NCBI GenBank assembly: GCA_951217055.1
Contig: OX578284.1
Coordinates: 28,050,187-28,114,186 of the forward strand
Direction: 5' to 3'
Origin: Gerris lacustris
Taxonomy: Eukaryota; Arthropoda; Insecta; Hemiptera; Gerridae
DNA: 64,000 nucleotides
Both the position numbers and the translations under genes were made by a program. Under the pieces are notes generated by a model. That model searched no databases, had not been told where the DNA came from, and worked only from the letters and a program-made list of their open reading frames with translations. Of this stretch, positions 49,292 to 61,700 are shown piece by piece. Position 1 is the stretch's first letter. Each line of letters starts with the position of its first letter.

Positions 49292-51440
49292 TAATTGAAA
49301 AGAATTCAAATATAAAAGAACACAACACATTAAACTCAAATTTTAAATAATGAGCGAAGCATAGATTTTTTAAAAAATCCAAAATAATGAAGGGAATTAA
49401 ATAAAATATACACATTATGCTGACAAAAATTGACACGGAAATATATTGATAAAATGAAGAGGGAACTAAAAATATAGAAGGTCACACCCTCGGCCCTCCT
49501 GATAACCCCTAAATACAGTTCGGTTTAGATCACTAATTAATTATTATTAGATATATAAGATAATTTATCAAGTCTAATACATTTTTCAATTAAAAAATTT
49601 AATTAAAATTTATTAAATATAAAATATAGCTTTATAACGACCTTCTATAATGTATACGTAAATAATTCCTTTAAAACTTCTTTTAGAAAGAAAGAAAAGC
49701 TTAGCTAAATTATTTTAACTGGAAATTAGTTTAAAAAAGAAATAAAACTCTTTTCGTTCAGGAAAGATGTAAGGTTAATCTTTATAATACTGCAGGTTAT
49801 ATAACTATAATATACTATTTGTTAAATTTTTATTTATTGGGTTCAGATTTATACGTTTTTTTGTGACTTTTTTTTATTATTCAATCCAGCAGTAGTACTT
49901 AAAATAAACCTCGTTTCTGTTTTACCGTAATTTATTTTTACTGCCATTTTTTTATGATCAAATAAAATTTTATATATTTTCTTTTATCTCTCTTTATACT
50001 ACGCGTAATAATAGTTATATAATATGTATAAAAGAAAGAATGCTCAAAACTTGGTTTTTTTCATTTATAGCAAATAATAATTGTTATTTCAGGTACTTAT
50101 TTGTCTGGTAACAGTTGATGATAGTTATAGGTGTGGAACATGTTGTGTTATATTATAGTAGATGTATGCATGGGTTAGGCACGTATTGTCAGTGATCCTT
50201 GCATGCATGCACAGTACCTCCAATGCATATCATCTGCATAATGCCATGCATAATTTCACTGTTTCTCTCGTTACCTCCCCCCCCCCCCCCTCTGTCTAGT
50301 CATTGTTTTTATATATTGATCTACCCTTGACGTGTTGATTGCTATTTAATTTTGAAAAACTTTTTCATTTTAAAATTGAACAAGAGGTTTTTTTTTATTA
50401 CAATTATTTTAATTATATAAATAAATATCAATTTTATATTTATGCATTATTATTATTATTGTATAATTATTTATATTAATTATCCTTGACTTGTCTATTA
50501 AGGAAAGGAACGGAAAAAATTACCTATTCATATACAACTACACGGACAAAGTTTGTATTGAAATAATAAGAGGATATAGTATCCTAATAACTCGATAATT
50601 ATAGAACCGCGTTATCGGTGTAGGAACACGAATTATTGTTAGATATTTTCAACAATGGCGTAGCTAGTTGTTGGAGGGCCCGCCCTCAACATTAGAGCCT
50701 TCCCATGCCCGTCCCTTCAGCTGTCTGGTGGGTCTTTCACCTATGTCACTGGTTTATCAGTTACTTTGTTCGGGATTTGTTGGAACTTGTTTTTAGTTAA
50801 TTAAATAATTATTAAATATACTGTGATCAGCATGTGATGAAAAACCAAAATGGTTAATTCTTAATACAAAGCGGTTTCAACGAGGTACCATTTTTTTTTA
50901 TTCCAAGGCGCTTTTACTCCCGAAGACACAGACTACTGGCCCTAATCTACTTGGTTACCCATAGGTAAATTGGGTAAATCAAATAAATAAGGCGCTATGA
51001 GGCAATTACTTGGTTACCAAATCTAAATTTGTTTACAACTTATTAATAATTCCTTTGTCTAAATAACTATTAAGACCAAGGGGTATATAGCCCAAAGAAC
51101 TTATAGAGACAAAGGAACATCACAGTTTCTGAAGGTAAAGGTGATAATATCACTTAGTTTAATTAATAATTAAGCCAAGGGAATATTTACACATTAAAGT
51201 AATTCGGGTTGGGTAACAAGTAAATGTGTGCCAGAACACTTATGAGGGCCCACCGAAATACCCGGGTTGGATGGCTAAATTCTTCACCATTGTGTGAAGT
51301 CTTTAGTAAACTCTCGATTTTTATCGAACTGTAATTTTTTTGACCGTGGGTTTTCAGACCGAAAACTAGCAGCGCTACTTTTTTCGAAAGTTTGCCATTT
51401 GTTTACGCAATGTTGGGTGGACATTGAGCGAGAGCCAAGT
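49292..51440. other. AT-rich noncoding stretch with poly(C) run
   Basis: No gene recognised. A C run of about 13 bases lies near 50277-50290. GC-richer patch at 50650-50760 without a recognisable match. Confidence 0.45.
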
Positions 51441-51530
51441 CCAAGAATTGAACCCAGATTTATGTGTTACCCATCCAAGTAGTGACTACTTTGAGGCTAC
51501 CCAGCAGACTCCCGAGGTAACTTTAGTCGT
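51441..51530 (-). repeat. Possible Pol III-derived SINE fragment (5S box C-like)
   Basis: On the minus strand 'agtcactacttggatgggta' (ending near 51488) resembles the 5S rRNA box C region (GTTAGTACTTGGATGGG), and 'gggttcaattctt' (about 51443-51455) resembles a B box. No complete RNA, tail or duplication was found, so it would be a fragment at best. Confidence 0.3.
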
Positions 51531-51837
51531 AGCCATTCTCTAAAGGATACTATGTGTGTTATTCTAGTGACAGGATCACACAAAAGAATTCTAGTAATCC
51601 TATTGCTGACACTATAGGTATGTGAACAACAGAGTGACATGTATGTCCAGCCGAATATTGTCTTCTGCATTAGAGTATAGGACGATGACTCCTCCATAAA
51701 AGTAGGAAGAATCCGGTGAGTGGCAAATATAATTAGATTGGAAGGGAACAGGGTGCATATAATGATGATGTGGTTAAACATATTATTGATATTTAACATC
51801 AGAGGAAGTGTACCAATAAAAAATATAGAAAGAAGTA

Positions 51838-52404
51838 AAAATGGACTGCCAATTAGTGTGGCACATAGCTTCCTCGCATCCTATAATGTACTATAACAAT
51901 TAGTGTTATATTACTTTATTGTTATATTGTTTATTTTGTAAAAACTATTAATAGTTTTAACACTTCATAGCGGTGTCGCTGTTGGTTTTACTGAAAAATT
52001 GTATTTGAAAAAAATGTTTGTCTCATTGAATAGATAAAGTTAGATTTTATCCCCGATCTAAAATTCCAATTTTAAATTTAAAGTTCACGTTTACGCGAGC
52101 GTTGCTCGTTAACTGTTCGACGGATAACGTTGTCCAACGAACTCGTCCTGGGCATTGGTAAAATGAACATGTCTACCAAATTTCATCAAAATCGGTCGAC
52201 ATTTACTCAAGTTATCGTCGCACGTTTCATAATTCGCGGACACACAGACCGACAGACAGACAGACAGACAGACACGAGACCAAAAATGTTCCCTGATGTC
52301 TGAAACGGATTTCTGTCTTGGAATTTTTGAAATCGGAGACAAAAGTTTTTCGTTCTCAAAAGTGAACACAATGCTTCCGTTACCTTCGGTAAGCTCGGAA
52401 GCAA
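51838..52404 (-). repeat. Repeat family A, copy 7 (complete, minus)
   Basis: About 566 bp, from the tail complement 'ggactgccaattagtgtggc' to the perfect head hairpin complement GCTTCCGTTACC...GGTAAGCTCGGAAGC at 52374-52403. It is the best reference copy, as it lacks the LINE that splits 47924-49291. It contains (ACAG)n-type simple repeat (52244-52272). Inverted relative to copy 6, 2.5 kb away. Confidence 0.88.
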
Positions 52405-53009
52405 TATTAGACGGATCAATGTTGTTGATAATGTGCCGCGATTTTGGTAATACAATTCGCGCGTTATTTAAATTTTTCTTTGTTAAGAGCTGATATACTA
52501 CTTTTTTATTTTTATTTTTTAGAAAACATTATATATTAATGATTAAGTTAAGTTTGTAATAAGATCCGAAAGTCAAGACGCAATCAGTTGACTATTTGTA
52601 TCAAATCATGGTTTAAAAGAAAATATTGCGGGAATTTTAATTCCATTGCGGTCCCGGAAATAATATCCTTTCAACTAATCTTGAGAATAGGGATAACTGA
52701 ATTGATTTTGTCGTAACTTTCCCCTCAAGATGTTGTCTTTTACTTATTGTATCTTTAGCTTAAGGTTGAAAAAGGGAAAATATAAAAAAAAGGGAATTGA
52801 AAGGATAAGAAGAACATTCGTCTTCTCTAGAAGTCCGACGGGAGAAGAGGAGCTAGGTTTGGCATATCAGTGAACAAAAACGTGGACGTGACCTCCCCGA
52901 AATCAAACCACTGGAAATGGTGCGGAAATATAAAAAAAAACCTTTTTGGTCCTTATGCGTCAGAAAATCTGTATAGAAAAGAAGGGTCAAAGCACTGATC
53001 TTCTTATAC

Positions 53010-53045
<36 letters not shown>

Positions 53046-53473
53046 TAAAAGGGGTCTTACAAGGCGTGGGACATCTCTCTGACTTTAAGGCAAAATCAGG
53101 TTTGGGTCATTCTCACCAAAGCTCTAGCTTCGAAAATACTCCTCAACAAAAGTGTTGTACAATTTGCATAAGAAAGATTTTTCTCGCTTTCTTCCCCCAT
53201 TTTTTTACTTCTACGAATATTGAATATTGAAAAGAAACTATGTAGGAAAATATGTATAGTATTATACATAATGGAAACTACGCATACGGGCTTATTTCTC
53301 GAATAATAGTAACCACGTTACTCTAAATTTTAAACACATATTATGTTGAACATCTTAAACATTTAAATTAAAAAAAGTATAAATTAATAAAATAACTACT
53401 TTCAATCTCAAAGATAAATATATAATGTGTGAGCTATTCATACTATAATATTTATAATAGTGCGTTTATATAT
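52405..53473. other. Noncoding stretch with poly(T) run
   Basis: T run of about 30 bases at 53012-53042; nearby 'cttacaaggcgtgggacatc' has no recognised match. No gene seen. Confidence 0.5.
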
Positions 53474-53650
53474 ACTTAACTTCTGTAGGAATAACACAAA
53501 CTATCTCTCTACGTAAGTTAAAATGACTTTAAGATTAAAGCAGCTTCCAGCCTTCAAAAGGCCATCATTTAATTTTACGCGGAGAGACAGTTAGTGTTAT
53601 TCCTTTAAGATGACCTCCATAGACCCTCCCATATCTAACTTAACTTCTGT
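53474..53650 (-). mobile_element. Miniature Penelope-like insertion (151 bp) with 13-bp duplications
   Basis: 'acttaacttctgt' occurs at 53474-53486 and 53638-53650. Between lie two head-to-head pieces of the PLE end: 53487-53568 (minus: part of the hammerhead, the 'gctgctttaa' stretch and the terminal 'gttattcct') and 53569-53637 (plus: 'acgcggagagacag', 'gttattcctttaagatgacc' and on to 'catatcta', i.e. the pLTR end plus about 28 bp of the ORF start). These are exactly the two termini of the 11730-17762 element. No coding capacity; sequence diverged from the large copy, so it is older or from another subfamily. Confidence 0.88.
53536..53570 (-). ncRNA. Truncated hammerhead core in mini-PLE
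   Basis: Minus strand retains ATGATGGCCTTTTGAAGGCTG then 'gaagc': most of CTGATGA, the whole stem II, but GAAA is changed to GGAA. Probably inactive. Confidence 0.55.
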
Positions 53651-54660
53651 TTATTAATGCAATAAGTAATCTTTCTAACTTATCAGTGTCAAAGCTTTCG
53701 AAGGAGTTATTTATTTAAATTATTATTAAATACTTAATTATTTAAACCATTAGCTAAAAGTTGGTATTCAATTCGCAATGTCCTACTTATTTGCTACTGT
53801 CTAGGCCTCCAGATCCCATTAACCTCTATCTATGACATCTCAGATTGTGATTTTTCTGTGTGAGTAAATAAAGGTATGTATTTCCAAATATAAATGAAAA
53901 TATTACGAAAATTTAAATTAATTAAAATATATTTGCCTAAATATTCAAATTATTATTAAAAAAGAAAAGAGATAAAGATAGGTGAAAATTCACTCCTCCG
54001 AAATCTTCTATCTATATCACGTATAACGTATAATGCTCACTATTACACCCAAAGTTTAGCTTAAATTTTTGTATTGCGTTAACGATCTAAAGTTAGAGTA
54101 TCGCTGTCGCTGAATATAGATTGTCTATTTTACCTTATTAAAGAATTATAATGGGACTTTAAGAAAGAATATTTCAACTATAAACTAAAACTACTAAATT
54201 TCAATTTATCAATTTTTATTTATTTCAATTCAATTCATCAATAATATTTCAAAGTTTCATCTTACTGAAAGCATTTAGTTGATGTTAGCTTAGCCAGGTA
54301 ACTTTGACGTTCAATTTGTTAACTTAATCGTTAAGAAAGACGTTATTCTCTTGGCTATTCCCGTGAACTTCATTTATCCAAGATTATCATTAAAGTAAAC
54401 TTCCTTTTTGCCTATTTATGAATGTCAAATTATTACAACTTAAATACATACCACAAGAACGAGGACCAAATATTAATGTAAAGAACTTACTTGTATTTTA
54501 GTTTTTCCTACCATTGTAATAACTATCATCCAAAAATATACTAATCATTATAAAATTACATATGTTTTTGGTTATATACATATATAAAAAGTGTATGTGT
54601 GGTTATCTTGATGATATATAAATATTTGTAAATTAAAGTGTATGTCTGGTTATTTTGATG
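53651..54660. other. AT-rich noncoding stretch, nothing recognised
   Basis: No gene or bounded repeat recognised. Confidence 0.45.
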
Positions 54661-55060
54661 ATATCTACATTTTTGGAAATTGCTTACGGTAAACCCTAGC
54701 GCATCCCAGGAGGAGTTTATATTGGCGCTTATACAAGCCAGATAGTAGAAGACATAAAGAAACTTCATCCACCTTCATCTACCTGGTGCGAAAAAGCCAA
54801 AGTATTTATTCACCCCAACCTAAATTAATGCGCCCACGTGTTCATCGTCACAGACTCAGTAAAAGCGCCTCTATTATGAAAGACTTTATAAGATGATCGT
54901 TGAGAGAGGAACGCAAGCGTTCAAAAGAGCAATACCGGGAAAGGAAACATGGATAACGCTGGGAGGATAAAACCTACGTACGGTTTAGCAGAACCAACTT
55001 TAGGACTACAGGAGGAGAGATTATGTGGTCACAGCTGACAAGATTGACATCCATATTACG
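54661..55060. other. GC-richer stretch, possible decayed mobile element
   Basis: Base composition is clearly higher in GC than its flanks, and short plus-strand frames (for example around 54670-54740) look coding-like but are broken by stops. No protein family could be recognised. Confidence 0.3.
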
Positions 55061-56012
55061 AATGATATAAATTGTAAAATATAAATATTGTCAATAATTC
55101 TCTAGTTAACAGGGTTTACATAAACTCAAAAAAAAGAAAATATTTACTAGCTTTACCCGATAAAAATTAGTGTTTTTATTGCAATCTATGTAAATTAAAA
55201 CTAGATAAACAAAGTAGGCCAACTATTGTTACATTTTGGCACCATCTCCTGGTTTGTGTAGATGACATTTTTAAGTGCCTTTTTACTATTTGCTCTCCAT
55301 CCTTATGGGCATGTCTGTCCACGTCTTTTTAACCAAGCCAGCTAATGGTCTTTCTTTACCATTTTCAGTTTTATCGCTATTATTTCAGGTCATTGCGTCA
55401 ACCTGATCTCTGTCACACTGTGCCCAGTTCTCTTCAATTTAAATTAGTTTTTCAACATTTAATATCTTTATTTGGAATTCAGTACCCTCTCGAAATATTA
55501 CCGTTAATACCAGCTAAAATTCCGTAGAACATCAATTACTTCTTTTCTCTTGCCTGTCTTAAATTCCCCGCTTCTTTTCAAGCTTATCTGACTTCTTCTA
55601 TACTTTAAGACTTCCAATATTCTTTCAAACAACTTTTACACTTCCTCCTTTGAAAGCTTTATTTTCAAGTTTCTTTTTCTTGGTGCTTATATTGTTGGTT
55701 GTACAATAAGTGACATCTCCGTGACTTTTGAAAAGTTCTTTTCTACTTGAACTTCTCCTAACTTATAATCTTCTTTTCTCTTTAGGTATTTCCGCTCCTC
55801 TTCTGTAGTCACTTATTTATTTTTTTATTCTATGTGTGCTCAATACAACCCGCATTATTTGAAAAACATATCAAACTCTTCAATAATTAAAATGTATTTA
55901 TATAATTGAGTAATTTAAAAAGGGACCTTTGTACTATAAATCCATAAACATTTTAAAATTGAATTTTTGTCATAATCCTTTTTCATATACAACATATATA
56001 TGTTTTTTAAAT
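55061..56012. other. AT/pyrimidine-rich noncoding stretch
   Basis: No gene recognised. A GC-moderate region near 55220-55530 has only a 60-codon open frame without family resemblance. Confidence 0.4.

Positions 56013-56107
<95 letters not shown>
56013..56107. repeat. (TA)n microsatellite
   Basis: About 90 bases of alternating TA with a single break near 56067. Confidence 0.97.
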
Positions 56108-56109
<2 letters not shown>

Positions 56110-56586
56110 AAAGTAAAAACAATCAGAAATAATAAAAATTATTAACTGCTTAAAGAATTTTTTTGTTTTAAGTTTAAATAAAAAAAAAAGTTTTATAAAA
56201 ATGTTATTTAAATGAGAGACCATAGAACTATTAATTAAAAGATAAATTTGTTCACGATAACTGCACTATCTAACTGTATAAAGTGAAAGTTAATAGAATT
56301 TATGAAATACGATTGAAAAATTCGTAGGGAGGAATGGAATTTTACACTTTTTTCTTTCTTTTATCGTTCTAGTTTGAAATAGCTTCGGTTCGTTGTGTGC
56401 ACATAAATCACATTTCCACCTTTCATCCTCTCTCTAGTATGTGTCGGGACATACTCTTCTCCTTTCTTTAAGTTTAAAAAACCCTTTTTCCATTTAGAAA
56501 AAGGAAATTTGAAGTCAAAAAGGCGTTATCAGGATGAAATAATTAATATAAAAATGCCATTTTTCAAAACTGGTCTTATTTTCAAC

Positions 56587-56610
56587 TTTTTTTTTTTTTT
56601 TTTTTTTTTT
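56587..56610. repeat. Poly(T) run
   Basis: About 24 consecutive T. Confidence 0.9.
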
Positions 56611-57355
56611 GGTTTCTGTGTTCTTCACCATAGTTGTTTCTATGTGCAAAATTTGGGGAAGATTTAATCACGGGAAGTGGTTCAAAATTGGGAAAACGGA
56701 AATGTGCGATGAAACTTACAAACCAAAGTAATATAAGACCAGAAAAAACAACAAGAATTGAAGAGGTCGCAATCAACTAATAGAAAATGTTTTTATATTT
56801 AGGACTCGAATTAATGAGAAAGTGGCCCGTTAAAGTTTCCTTTTATTAACAGATGCAGCCGTGCTTGAGATTTTCTATACTTGTATAGGGACGAGCTATA
56901 CATTGATGTGAACTAATGTAAGAAAGACCAGTGGTTAACCACCAGTGCTCATATTCAGTGTTTAATATTTAAAGAGTTTGTTTTATATAATGTATAAACT
57001 ATAATTGAAATTATTTTAAAAGTTAATATTAAAATAAAAGTTTAAAAGGTCAGGTATAAATGAAATTCATTGGAAAAATGTATATGGCATTAAATTTATA
57101 TTTAGACCACATAAGGCAAGAATTAACCTATATCTCAAAACCTGCACTGCCTCACCTACATTTTATTTTATTTTATTGTTATAAGTTAAAATGTTGTATG
57201 TTTGCATGTTGGTTGTTGGTATAAGTAGGAAGTGTTTCCATATTTGTTTCAGTTTCGGACTCTTTTTAACTTGTAATTTATTTTTTAATATTTTGTTGGT
57301 ATATTATATAGGTAATTTTTCTGGTAGCTATGTATTAAGAAAGGGGAAATTCCAA
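56611..57355. other. Noncoding stretch, nothing recognised
   Basis: No gene or bounded repeat recognised. Confidence 0.4.
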
Positions 57356-57449
57356 AGAATACAAAAAACGTATATTGCGATCCAGTTTACAGCCGAAAAT
57401 AAACTGGTTTAATATTATTCAAAACACAAACTCGTTAAAAATAAATTGG

Positions 57450-58165
57450 TAAGGCGTGAAGTTTCACGTAAAAAGGGTTTCGTTGGTATTGTGAACACAA
57501 AATTAGAAGGGGGGGGGGGAGAAAAGTTTTTTTGACAAAATGGCGCGCAAATTATACGTTAACCACAAGTGTTATAAATTTTTGTAATCTACTCTTCAAT
57601 ACCTTTCATTTGATACCCAACTCAAAATTTTAAAAAAATATTTTTTCTCGAGTGACGTGAATTATCCGCCATCTTGGATTTCCAGTAAATCAGATCAAAT
57701 TGCTAATCTTATTTTTTCTATGGCCCAGCAGACCACACATTTTGCATATTTTTCTATATTTTTAGTAACAGCGGAAATACGATTTTGGGGGGGGGGGGGG
57801 GGGGACACGCAAAATTTCGATGTTTTTTGACAAAATGGCGCCGAAAATTAAACACTACCCCTAAGTGATATATATATATTTTTAATCTACTCTTCAATAC
57901 CTTTCATATGATTCCCCAGTCAAAATTTTAAAAAAATATTTTTTTCGCGGGATGTGATTTATCCGCCATTTTGAATTTGAAGAGCTGATAATTTTGAGTT
58001 CGCTATATTTTTCCTGTTTGGGCGTCAAAACTATCTTTTGTACTGGAAAGTTTCACGTTTTTATCTCTTTTGGTTCAAAAGTATTTGGAACCGTACAGAG
58101 TGACAGACAGACACAGGAACGAAACTATAAGGGTTTCTTTTTTTTGGTTTTACCAACGAAACCCT
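57450..58165 (+). repeat. Repeat family D, copy 3 with internal duplication
   Basis: Begins 'aagggtttcgttggtattgt' and ends 'gaaactataagggtttcttt' plus 'accaacgaaaccct', like 46625-47025. The middle block ('caaaatggcg', 'taatctactcttcaatacct', 'atccgccat') occurs twice, about 300 bp apart, which accounts for the extra length. G runs of about 10 and 18 bases (57511, 57787) mark the start of each inner unit. Confidence 0.8.
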
Positions 58166-58195
58166 ATAAACAGGTTTAGATATTTTTGCATGTTT

Positions 58196-58925
58196 ATATA
58201 GGTGTGTCATACTTTTTTTACCAGTTCATTTTTGGCTGACACTGGATCCGCAATACATCTTTCTTTTGTATTGTTTGGTATTTTCCCTTTTCTTAATGCA
58301 GGGCCCAACAACGATACCTCAACCGATATTCCTTTTAGGTTATGAAGATTATCGCTAGTGTTGTGAAGCCATGCTATGAATTGTACAGTTAAGTTACTTT
58401 TAGTAAAGAGGTGTTTTTCTTTATTCCTAAGACATTACTATCATCTACTATGTTCTAAGTAACTTTACTAGTCAGCTATTACAGCCAACACAAAAACGTG
58501 TATTACGGGTTCAGTTTCAAGGTGAAAATAAACTGGTTTAATAGTATAAAACACACAAACACTGTAAATAACCCAGGTTTATGTATGTTTAGTTTATATA
58601 GTATGTGTGTGTATTGTGTATACAGTGTGTCAGGTGACAGGTTTGTATAGGTGTCTCTTACTTTTAAACCAGTCCACTTTAGGCTGGAAACTGGACCCGC
58701 AATACGCGGCTTTTGTGCAGTTTGGAATTTTTCCCTTTCTAAACACAGGGCCCCAACAACGACTATTAAATTAAGATTACCTACCACTAGTGATGCAAAG
58801 CCATTTTATGAACTATACAAAAAAGTTACTTTTTGTTAAGAGACTTTTTTTTATTCCTAGCACTTTAGTAGATATTGAATTAACTTAAGTAACTTAACTA
58901 GTCACCTATTACTGCCAACTATGCA
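58196..58925 (+). repeat. Direct repeat pair of about 280 bp
   Basis: Unit 1 (58200-58490) and unit 2 (58648-58920) share, in order, 'gcaata' with 'ctggatccgc'/'ctggacccgc', 'cagggccc', 'caacaacga', 'gaagccat'/'aaagccat', 'aagttactttt' and 'actagtca' followed by 'ctatta'. The spacer (58490-58648) contains 'aaataaactggtttaatag', which also occurs at 57399-57414. LTR-like, but no LTR ends (TG...CA), primer site or coding were recognised. Confidence 0.65.
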
Positions 58926-59189
58926 ACTAAGTTTTGCTTTTGGGCCTAAAATAATTATTAAATCAACTCTGCCAATTAGAAAACTGTTTTGCCAATTAGT
59001 AAGGTATTTAGCTTAATTTCTAAGTTTGAGTGTGGAAGCAATGTATGCAGGGGTCAAAATTGATATGGGGCCATCAAGAGTCTGCTTCATACACTTTATA
59101 AATTTGATTACAAAAAGTTTTAGCAGAAGATAGGATTGTGCAAATGGGGGGGGAGAATGCATTATACATGAAAAATATGTTGGCACCCT

Positions 59190-59442
59190 CTATCTTTGAT
59201 CTACCATCAAAATTTCATTAAATCGGTCAATTAGTATTCAAAATACATATTTGCGTTTGCAACATTTTTTAGTTTAGCTGTCGGTCAAAGACTAACATTC
59301 TTCGGTCTAAGAAAAGACACGAGACCATAATGTGTCTTTTGTTACCATAAATGTCCCCTACAACTTTTGAGTATGACAAAATACAACAATTTTTCAAAAT
59401 GATCACTGTACTTCCGTTACCTTCTCGGTAAGCTTGAAATGA
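59190..59442 (-). repeat. Repeat family A, copy 8 (partial, minus)
   Basis: Head complement 'cttccgttaccttctcggta' at 59411, 'agacacgagaccataatgtg', 'atttcattaaatcggtcaa'. The tail half is missing. Confidence 0.7.
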
Positions 59443-60234
59443 ATAAAAATCGTTTCCACTTCGCTTCCATTTTCAAATTACTATAGGTATTTCTGGGGAA
59501 AATACATGATTCTTTTTACAAACCACAAAATAAGCAAACAATAAAAAATTTCATATTTAAGTATTTGATTCTACGACATTCCCTTAGAGGAATAAAATAA
59601 AATGTTACTTTAAAAATAAACTTAAACAGAAATAAATATAAATGTATCCCTTGTGTTACGTTCTCAAATATATGCACATCCTAAGGGAAAAATTAATAAT
59701 TTTTTCCCCTTTGTGGTCCCGCATTTTTTATTTTTTTATTGTTTGTGCATTTGACCGTAAAAGTTTCAACAATTCCTCCAACTTTTTTCCTTCCTAACCG
59801 GTGAAGAACACAAAGATCTCTTGTTTCAAATACATGGCGAGTAAAAAGGGTTTTTTTTTTATTATTTATTCATATATCTGTATATATTCTTTGCTGTTCA
59901 GTCCTCGCTTCTTCTCATTTTTTTTCCAACTCCATATGTAGTTTTTCTATCTGCTCTGGTCTCTCTTTACTTTCTTCCGCTCTAAATAATCGTCAATCCA
60001 CTCGAGAAAAATATCGTACTTGAGTCTTGATCTTTTTCCTACCTTCTTTTCCTCTTCTAAATTGTCCTGGCAATAACTCAGGCCCTGTTTTATTGAAGAA
60101 TATAAAGGCAAATAAAAGTAGCAGAAGAAACATTATATGTATATTTTTTGTTAAATAGTAGTATTTCTTCTCAAGAGAAAACAATACCTAGATGTCATGT
60201 TTAGTACATATAAGTGGATTATACATGTACAAAT

Positions 60235-60245
<11 letters not shown>
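59443..60245. other. AT/pyrimidine-rich noncoding stretch
   Basis: No gene or bounded repeat recognised. Confidence 0.4.

Positions 60246-60326
<81 letters not shown>
60246..60326. repeat. (TA)n microsatellite
   Basis: About 80 bases of alternating TA, preceded by (CA)n 'cacacacacaca'. Confidence 0.97.
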
Positions 60327-60328
<2 letters not shown>

Positions 60329-61135
60329 TCGTATATATAGTTTTTCTTAAATTACAATCAGTCTAAAATGGAATTAGCTAAATACCACTTTATTTGAACC
60401 TCAAATTATTGTAACTGTAATTTACCTAACAGTTGAAGGCAAAAGTCTGACCGTCTGACCTTTGTAAGGCCGAAATCTGCTTTGATTTTTAAATAAATAT
60501 TTTGTTTGGAGAGACTTTTGCCTTCTACTTTTAATGATGACCTCCTCTCATGCGGCATATCCTATCTGCAATTTACTTGGTCAGATGGTACTGGTAACCA
60601 TTTTTAACCTCCAAGATTTGTTTCAAGAAACGTTCCTTGCCCATCTTCTTTTTATAATCGTCGATGTTTAACGTTAAACACGAAAACATAAAACAAAAAT
60701 TGAAAGTTCAACACTTTTTAACGGCTCCATTGTCAAAACTAGTTTTATTAGTAAAAACCGATAACAGTAAGAAATTCTAGTTCTAACTGATTTTGTGTTT
60801 TACCGATAATATACGTGTATGAACAGTGTGTCAAGAGGAAGCAGGACCAAATTTGGACTTTTAAAGCTAAATGTATTCTTTATAAACATTTTCAGGTACT
60901 GCTCCAAATTTCAACTTATTTAACAACTTTAAATACAGTCAACGAGATCTTTAATACGATCACTCATTTAGTAGAATTTGACAAATTTTATTTTTTTTAT
61001 AAATGGAGGGGGGGGAGTACCTAAAGATTTTTATAAAGAATACTTTTTGCTTGAATAGTCCAAATTTGATCCAGTTTCCTCTAGTATGATTTTAGAATAT
61101 TGTACTTTTTGATAAAAAAGAATTAATAGTACATA
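60327..61135. other. AT-rich noncoding stretch, nothing recognised
   Basis: No gene or bounded repeat recognised; short G run near 61006-61016. Confidence 0.4.
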
Positions 61136-61137
61136 TA

Positions 61138-61698
61138 GTCAGGGTGCCCATGCCCATAGGCAAAAAAGTCAGGTATACATACTCTTTCCAAACCTTTTTT
61201 TATGGCTTGGTTAGGCCAAGTCTGACACCGTTTTCCTCCTTGACTTTTTTTGGTTTTGGGGCGTTTTTCATTATTTGGGCCCTATAACTTTGACGCCTCA
61301 GACTGGAAAATCGGAAAAAGTTCTGCGTCAGACAATATTAAAATATTGAGTTATAGGGTTTAAATAATGTATCTTGAGAAAATCAGCTGGATAGTAATTA
61401 ATATTAGTTAATAATAATTAATAGTAATTAATATTAATTAATGATTAATAACCAGCTGATTTTCTCAAGATACATTATTTGAACCCTATAACTCAACATC
61501 TTAATATTGTCTGACGCAGAACTTTTTTCGATTTTCCAGTCTGAGGCGTCAAAGTTATAGGGCCCAAATAATGAAAAACGCCCTAAAACCAAAAAAAAAT
61601 CACAGAGGAAAAAGGTGTCAGACTTGGCCTAAATAAGCCATACAAAAAGGTTTGGAAAGAGTATGTATAATTGACTTTTTGCCTATGGGCACCCTGAC
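61138..61698. mobile_element. Long palindromic (fold-back) transposon, 561 bp, TA duplication
   Basis: Two arms of about 250 bp, inverted and nearly identical, around a 60-bp AT-only centre (61394-61451). The left end is GTCAGGGTGCCCATGCCCAT; the right end is the inverse ...ATGGGCACCCTGAC, with a small deletion in one arm. Inner arm ends are 'gaaaatcagctgg' and 'ccagctgattttc'. TA lies directly outside both ends (61136-61137, 61699-61700). TA targeting would fit Tc1/mariner-type MITEs; the superfamily is not certain. No coding; open frames in it are palindrome artefacts. Confidence 0.9.
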
Positions 61699-61700
61699 TA

